Source of the DNA: Amphimedon queenslandica
Taxonomy: Eukaryota; Porifera; Demospongiae; Haplosclerida; Niphatidae
Length of the DNA stretch: 23,575 nt
Assembly: GCF_000090795.2 (NCBI RefSeq)
Contig: NW_003546373.1
Coordinates: 184,881-208,455, forward strand
Direction: 5' to 3'
The notes beneath the pieces were generated by a model. The model made no database searches, was not told the DNA's origin, and worked only from the letters and a program-made list of their open reading frames with translations. Made by a program: the position numbers and the translations under genes. The stretch's first letter is position 1; each line of letters begins with the position of its first letter. This document shows, piece after piece, positions 18,188 through 23,575 of the stretch.

Positions 18188-18719
18188 ACTTAAAATTGTG
18201 CTGATATATTATAGGTATTGGAAAATACTATTTGTGTCCACCTGTGATGTTCTTTTTCTAACACTGACACTATGTGAATGTAATATAACTCTTTGTGTGT
18301 GTATGTGCGTGTGTGTATATGATTAATCGTACTATTTATGTGTCTCATTTTTAACCTTTATATTAATTATCATTGTTTTTGCTGATTTTTTGTATTTTGA
18401 ATAATTTTATTTGTGGTTACATGTCAAGTAATGTTGCTTGCCTTTGCAATGATGAATATTCTACCTAATGGGGCTTTGATCTTGGCGTAATATATAATGG
18501 GCATAGTTATGTTATGTATGAGATGGTATGTTGCTGTATTTATGGTTAGAATAAAATAGGAGCTTTTAATGCATTGCTGGATTGAAAAACCTGCTAATTT
18601 TAAGTAGCCAGTAAATCTATTAAATAAAGTGAAGCTAGGAGGTGCCACTATTCAAAATATCATGCTCTTACAGTTTTACCATGCATTATTCTTAATTTCA
18701 GCAAAATCATAATGGTGAA
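18188..18719 (+). other. 3' UTR of the PH-SH2 gene and downstream spacer
   Basis: AT-rich sequence with a short TG-rich run (about 18293-18318). No gene is seen. Two AATAAA signals are present at 18550-18555 and 18623-18628, so the transcript probably ends near 18575 or 18650. Confidence 0.6.
18623..18628 (+). terminator. Polyadenylation signal AATAAA (PH-SH2 gene)
   Basis: Canonical hexamer 436 bases after the TAA stop. An earlier AATAAA at 18550-18555 is an alternative. Which is used cannot be told from sequence. Confidence 0.5.
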
Positions 18720-18874
18720 AATGAATTTCCACCTCATTAGCCACGCCCGAGTACACGACACACCCACGCACGCCCAATTAATTAACCTATTGACCCGAAC
18801 TGCGCATGCGCAGAACTTTGTTTGGCTCTGAAGATTTCTGTGTCCAGAGTTCTTAGCCTAGGGATTCAGGAGTT
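18720..18874 (+). promoter_or_regulatory. COX5A proximal promoter
   Basis: A locally GC-rich block before the COX5A start. It contains CCACGCCC (18741-18748), a second CACGCACGCCC run near 18765-18775, a CCAAT word (18774-18778) and a palindromic NRF-1-type site (18801-18812). No TATA box is apparent, as is usual for housekeeping respiratory genes. Confidence 0.6.
18801..18812. promoter_or_regulatory. NRF-1-type site TGCGCATGCGCA
   Basis: A perfect 12-base palindrome that fits the known NRF-1 consensus YGCGCAYGCGCR at every position. It lies 62 bases before the COX5A ATG. NRF-1 is known in animals to activate nuclear genes of the respiratory chain. CpG-rich words like this are rare in this AT-rich window. 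Confidence 0.75.
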
Positions 18875-19526
18875 ATGTCCATGCTCAGTCGTTGGTCTGT
18901 CGTCTGGAGAGCAGTAGGAGCTGCGTCTTGTAGGAGAGTAGCCGTCCAGAGGCCAGTAACAGGTACTGCGAAGTGTAGTGAAGCCTTAGTCTCTGCTGTT
19001 TTCTTATAGCAACCATTGTATTGTGTTTGCGCCTTTCTACTTGTATAATTTTCACTTTGATGACTCTAAAATAAGTTTTATCCCTGGAGTGACTAATAAT
19101 GATGCAATACTGTTTATTTTCCCCCAATATCATGGACTTTTCTATTTAATGCCCTCTTCCTCCCCCTCCATAGCAACGCCTTGGAGACGGTTCTCTAGCA
19201 GTAAAGAGGTCACCAACATAGATGCAGATGATTTTGACCAGAGATGGGTTGACTATTTTAGCAACAAGGAAATTGATGACTGGGAGCTGAGACAGGGCCT
19301 AAACAAGCTCTACGGTATGGATCTTGTCCCTGAACCAAAGATAGTCGTAGCCATGATAGAGGCAGCCCGTCGCCTTAACGATATTGCCATGGCGATCCGT
19401 ATATTAGAGGCAGTGAAGGAGAAGGCTGCTGGAAATAAGGAGATATATTCTTACATTATAAAAGAGATAAAACCGACTCTTGACGAACTGGGACTAAACA
19501 CACCAGAGGAACTAGGACTAGCTTAA
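18875..19526 (+). CDS. COX5A: Cytochrome c oxidase subunit 5A, mitochondrial
   Basis: Nuclear-encoded subunit of respiratory complex IV on the matrix side of the inner membrane. Two exons: 18875-18962 and 19174-19526, joined through a split GCA codon, giving 146 residues. Residues 1 to about 39 form a presequence rich in Arg, Val and Ala with almost no acids, ending RRFSSS, which suits cleavage by the mitochondrial peptidase. The mature part contains FDQRWVDYF, DDWELRQGLNKLYGMDLVPEPKI, RRLNDIA, IRILEAVK, KEIYSYII, PTLDELG and ends TPEELGLA, collinear with vertebrate COX5A, lacking only its last two residues. A second in-frame ATG two codons on (18881) could also start translation. The acceptor CCATAG at 19173 is preceded by a pyrimidine-rich tract. 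No AATAAA lies close after the stop. Confidence 0.97.
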
Positions 19527-19654
19527 CTTTGACTAACTCATAACTATAGTAGGTGAGGATATTAGTTAATGTAGAAGCTGCATGTGATAGAAGCAGTGAA
19601 TACATGTTGATTAGCACCCTGAATGAGTCCTTGTACATGTACATGTACATGTAT

Positions 19655-20512
19655 TTGGTTCGGGTTCCCCACAAAGCATGCTAAGTGAGCTAAACAGCAT
19701 GAGCTTCATGAGCTGACAAGCACTACAATACAGTACATGGCATTTAGAGCAACTTTAAAAATTCATAAAAAGTCTAAATTTGATTGTAATCAGCTCAAAG
19801 TTGCTACATAGCACAAGAACATGTATATGTATCAGGAAAAAATATAAAATGGAAAATTTTATCTTAGCCATTTTTGACGAAATTTGGCCTGTGACCAAAG
19901 GCTATAGCCTTGTGTCGTTGGCCTGATTTTTGAGCAACTTTAAAAATTCATAAAAAATCCAAATTTGATCAGAATCAGCTCAAAGTTGATGCATAGCATA
20001 AGAACATGTATATGTATCAGAAAAAATTATTAAAATGGAAAATTTTCTCTTAGCCATTTTTGATGAAATTTGGCCTGTGACCAAAGGCTATAATAGCCTT
20101 GGGTCATTGGCCTGATTTTTGAGCAACTTTAAAAATTCATAAAAAATCCAAATTTGATTGTAATCAGCTCAAAGTTAATACACAACATAAGAACATGTAT
20201 GTGTATCAGAATAAATTATTAAAATAGAGATTTCTCTCCTAGCCATTTTTGATGAAATTTGGCCTGTGATGGCCCTATTTTTGAGCATCTTTAATAATTC
20301 ATAAAAATCTAGTTTTGATTGGATTCAGCTCAAACTTTATATGCAAAACAGGAACATGTATATGTATCAGAAAAAATTATAAAAATAGAAAATCTCTCCT
20401 AGCGATTTTTCACAAAGTTCTTCGTCTTTTTGTTAAATTTTGGAGCGGCTTAAATTTTTAATAAATCCTGTGAGCATAATATATGTGCCAAAATGCTATG
20501 GGGGAAACCCTG
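19655..20512. repeat. Composite repeat with terminal inverted repeats and tandem internal units
   Basis: The left end has GGGTTCCCCACAAAGCATG (19662-19680) and the right end AATGCTATGGGGGAAACCCTG (20492-20512), which pair with a few mismatches. Inside, the word GAGCAACTTT or GAGCATCTTT starts at 19747, 19932, 20121 and 20283. This marks about four tandem units of 160-190 bp, each with AATCAGCTCAAAGTT, an AAGAACATG/GGAACATG word, GTATCAGAAAA and AGCCATTTTTGA. No open reading frame of note. Confidence 0.75.
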
Positions 20513-21457
20513 CCTTTATACAATTTGATTAAAAATTCTTGAGCTATGTATATGACCATTTGAGCGATAGCCATAGACCAAACAGTACTAATACTGACCT
20601 GTGTTGTCATTCCCTTCACAACATGATCTGTGCATTATGTATGAATGTCACTCTTAGATTTGCCTTTGCCAAGTTAAGTATAGCTCTTATGACATTCTAG
20701 GTCAGAATCAGATGCATATATTACTGAAATTGAACATTTTAAAGACCATTTTTGTTGTTTTTATTATAACTGGTTGTTTGTTTGTACATTTCCTTGATAT
20801 CTTTTGCCCTTTATAAAATAGTATCATATATCAGTGAATGACTTCATTTCCTGTATAAGTCACTTATACTCTATTATTACTCAATTCGTCATAATATTAT
20901 GCATGCATTATCATGTCTTTAAGTTGTTACTCATTTTGCTTGTGCCATTAATGATCTTTCATCAACTGCATGTACAGGAGATTTCGAACAAGAGTAAAAT
21001 TGGAAATCTACCTTACTTTCTTTATAAGAGAGTAACAGCTACTTAGTTGTTATCCTCAATAAAAAATCACCCACTTGACAAAATAAGCCAACTAAAACTC
21101 TTGTTGTATTTGTTTTCTATTGTATTGTGTATTAACTTTTTCTTTTAATTCTTTTTTTAGGTTTTAGTGGACTCAAGATAATATTTACTGTATCGTACAC
21201 GTAGCTTTATTGTTATTATTATTATCATTATTATTATTACTATGCTGTACAGAAAACGAAGTCACATTTTGTGAGCATGCCTATTTCAGACATTGAATTT
21301 AAAGCAGTTAGCAGTTCTTTTTCACTTTAAATGATCTAGATTATAATAGATCCAGTCTATAATACATGTACATGTACCGGTAGTTCTAGGTGGAGCTGAT
21401 AATTATTGTAAGGTAGTAACCGCCTACTGTCTGAGTGATCTTGCCAGCAAACGTGCC
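20513..21457 (+). other. Spacer and probable 5' region of the Delta-like gene
   Basis: AT-rich, with a (TTA)n stretch near 21211-21240 and an ACATGTACATGT run near 21363. No gene is seen. An upstream non-coding exon is possible (AG-rich acceptor-like words occur) but cannot be supported. Confidence 0.5.
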
Positions 21458-23560
21458 ATGGCAATTTGGGCACTTATTCTCTTTCTTTGTGCAGTAAGTT
21501 TTATAAAACCTGGGTACCTATAATTCTCTTAGTTTCAACACATCCAGGAAGTCCTGGGAGACTTTGGTCTTCAATTCCAGTTTTATCGATACAGCAACCC
21601 TAGCGACCGTAATTTTAATGGGAACTGCTGTGATTTTTGGTGTGATTCTTGTGATACTCTCTTTAAATCACTTTGTCTCAGAAATGGAGGGACTTCTCAT
21701 TCGGAAACTGGTCATTGTATACAATCTACAGTGGCCAACCCTGGCCGTATTGGTGGCAGCAGTACTAGTGTAAACTTTCGTGGCAGGATTGGAAGTACTC
21801 CTAATCCCTTTGACTATACTAGATCTGGAAGTATCCCACAAGTAAAGATACTTTGCCTTTGTAGTGTATATTTTAATGTATTAATGGCAGGCTGGGTTTC
21901 AGCTATACTTGGAAGTTTGGGATGATGATACATTCAGCAGTGATGATTTAATAGACAGAATAGTCCTTGATGTGCCTATTCATCCTTTATCAGGAGTATC
22001 ACGGACTGTGTCTGGTGTATTCAACAGGGTTTCACTTGTATTGAGTTATACTCTGTCATGCAGGCTCAATTATTATGGATCTGACTGTTCAGTCCTCTGT
22101 ATACCTTATAATGATGACACTAATGGACACTACACTTGCAATAGCACTACTGGAGCAAGGATATGTAGGGACGGCTGGCAGAATGTTGATAATTATTGTA
22201 AAGATGGTAAGAAGAGCAAAATTGGTTAACTTAATTTTGTTTATTTTTCACAGTTGCTTGTCACTTAGTCTGTCAATCACCAGGTGGTGAGTGTACGCCT
22301 AATGGGGTCTGTACTTGTAGTCCTGGTTGGTCGGGAAACCAATGTGAGGTACCACAGTGTATTGAAGGGTGTGATCCTCCAGGAGGATATTGTATTGAAC
22401 CATATCAATGCTCGTGTCATAATAATTGGAATGGAAGTCTCTGCAATGAGTCGTCTTGTACTGTTAACTGTAGTTCAATGGGAGGACAATGCCTGGTACC
22501 TGATGAGTGTACATGTTTAGCTGGTTATACAGGACCTGCATGTGAAATAGGTATATAACTGGTATTAGTGAAAGTAGAATGAAACCAGAAACAGAAAAAA
22601 AACACCAAAACAGCAAACTCCTGATGTCATTTTATTTTGTTAGGAGTCCCCTAGTTAATCCCCAAGGTTGGGTTTAAGGTTTAGGGTTTAGGGTCTACTA
22701 GTTTGTTTTTTTGTCCCCTAGTCATAGTCCCATGTCATGTTAAGAGTTCCCTACTTACATCAGGAGTCTCCTAGTTTTTTCTATTCTATTTCTTTCTTTT
22801 TCTGGCTTCATTTTGTTTCTTATTTTACTACTATACCCTACATGTAACAGTTTTATAATAATGACTGATATTTATAGATTTACTACCTTGTGATCATCAA
22901 ATGCCTTGCCTTAAGGAAGGCAATTGCTCTCATGTTGGATCTGATGGTGCATACGTTTGCTCCTGTCCGGTTGGTTACACAGGAACCAACTGTGAAGTTG
23001 ATATTGATGAGTGTGGTCCTGAACCTTGTTATAACAATGGAACGTGTATTGTAAGTATTATTATGAGTGATAGAAAACAACTTTCAGAGGGAAAGATTAA
23101 ATAAAGAGATACAGAATGAAATATAAACAAATACAAATTGAAAGTCATATAATTCTATAGGAGGGAGAGCCAGGCAGTTTCAATTGCATTTGTCCCATTG
23201 GATGGACAGGTGATTCCTGTGAAGATGAAATCGACTATTGTGAATCCAATCCTTGTATTAACAATGGCACATGTAGCAGCCTAGCAACAGGCCACTATTG
23301 CAACTGTACAACTGAGTATGAAGTAAGGATGGGTAGTGTTGAGTACATTGCATTTAGTTATTGCATGTACTCTTGGTTATTGTTTAGGGATTAAACTGTG
23401 AATTGCTTGTCAATGCTTGTATGCCGAATCCTTGCAAGAACAATGGCACATGCATCAATCGTATTACCAGCTATTCCTGTGAATGCAGTGAAGGTTTCAC
23501 TGGCTATAATTGTGAAAATGACACTGTGATAATTATTGAGATGAGTAGCAGTACCACAAT
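21458..23560 (+). CDS. Delta: Delta-like Notch ligand (MNNL-DSL-EGF), 3' end outside window
   Basis: Membrane-bound ligand for Notch on neighbouring cells. Exons: 21458-21493, 21548-21841, 21891-22206, 22254-22550, 22878-23050, 23161-23322, 23388-23560; all phases agree, about 483 codons. Exon 1 encodes a signal peptide core [12 protein letters not shown]. Residues about 13-160 match the MNNL/C2 module, with [11 protein letters not shown] and [15 protein letters not shown] domain follows (Cys 167-213), then seven EGF repeats, which so far end in [14 protein letters not shown]. The transmembrane and cytoplasmic parts are beyond the window, so Delta and Jagged types cannot be separated by the C-terminal region. 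Sponges are known to have several Delta genes. The ATG is in good context (GCCATGG). An alternative exon 3 acceptor at TTTCAG (21900) would drop three residues; the earlier one keeps GF before QLYLEV and fits the family better. Confidence 0.93.
22059..22199 (+). CDS. Delta: DSL domain of the Delta-like ligand
   Basis: Six cysteines with spacing C-8-C-3-C-12-C-8-C-10-C, reading [36 protein letters not shown] and [11 protein letters not shown]. The YYG, GHYTC and DGW landmarks of DSL domains are intact. The loop between the third and fourth cysteines is one residue longer than in Jagged1 and lacks its arginines and the FF pair. Confidence 0.9.
22254..23560 (+). CDS. Delta: EGF repeats 1-7 of the Delta-like ligand
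   Basis: Exon 4 holds EGF 1-3 (ending near NQCE, SLCN and PACE), of the short form typical after a DSL domain. Exons 5-7 hold EGF 4-7. EGF5 begins DIDEC, a calcium-binding pattern. EGF5, 6 and 7 each have C-x-N-N-G-T-C (CYNNGTC, CINNGTC, CKNNGTC), which fits the O-fucose consensus C-x4-[ST]-C. Exon borders fall inside EGF5 and EGF6 rather than between modules. Confidence 0.9.
22551..22877 (+). other. Delta-like intron 4
   Basis: It contains several variants of GGAGTCCCCTAG/GGAGTCTCCTAG and a short TTTAGGG-like run (about 22674-22693). No coding sequence. Confidence 0.5.
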
Positions 23561-23575
23561 GTAAGTCATTATCAG

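Noticed and set aside
19023-19173. Possible alternative COX5A start inside the intron
   Set aside because: The frame is open from an ATG at 19023 into exon 2, but it would give a Phe-rich, non-targeting N-terminus. Exon 1 supplies a proper presequence and clean splice sites.
19655-19675. tRNA B-box-like word GGTTCGGGTTCCCC
   Set aside because: No A box or cloverleaf around it; it is the terminus of the composite repeat.
20834-21046. Small plus-strand open frame (70 codons) upstream of the Delta-like gene
   Set aside because: No recognisable motif, AT-rich composition like the spacer, no splice or promoter support.
22660-22700. Interstitial telomere-like TTTAGGG run
   Set aside because: Only two to three imperfect units inside an intron; too short to claim, and the animal telomere repeat is TTAGGG.

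Overview
This window reads as nuclear DNA of an early-branching animal, most probably a demosponge of the Amphimedon type. It is AT-rich, with many short to medium introns, typical animal splice sites and metazoan gene families, including a Notch ligand of the Delta/Jagged type. The species is an inference from gene content and style, not something the sequence proves.

Layout. (1) 79-11604, minus strand: a long-tailed class I myosin (MYO1E/MYO1F type). I rebuilt 24 coding exons, about 870 codons, covering the motor, one IQ motif and most of the TH1 membrane-binding tail. The gene runs off the left edge. (2) 11605-12022: a compact divergent promoter region. (3) 12023-18187, plus strand: a complete 8-exon gene for a 585-residue adaptor with a PH domain, an SH2 domain, a proline-rich stretch and a C-terminal cluster of YxN tyrosines. 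I cannot match this order to a known vertebrate adaptor; it is the most novel protein here. (4) 18875-19526, plus: a complete two-exon COX5A gene with a mitochondrial presequence and a perfect palindromic NRF-1-type site 62 bases before its ATG. (5) 19655-20512: a composite repeat with terminal inverted repeats and about four tandem internal units. (6) 21458-23560, plus: the first seven exons of a Delta-like DSL/EGF Notch ligand, running off the right edge.

Non-coding content. Introns and spacers are full of the self-complementary hexamer repeat ACATGT/TGTACA. There are four long CT-rich tracts, each lying on the sense strand just before a 3' splice site. There is also a 165-bp element with TA target duplication and a composite repeat family present in at least two closely related and one diverged copy. 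Two myosin introns start with GC instead of GT.

How the genes may work together. The myosin and the PH-SH2 adaptor are head to head over about 420 bp. Long-tailed class I myosins end in an SH3 domain (outside this window), and the adaptor carries proline-rich SH3 ligands, so co-regulation and even binding are possible; this is inference. COX5A and the Delta-like ligand look like unrelated neighbours. I see no RNA gene, CRISPR array or prokaryotic-style system.
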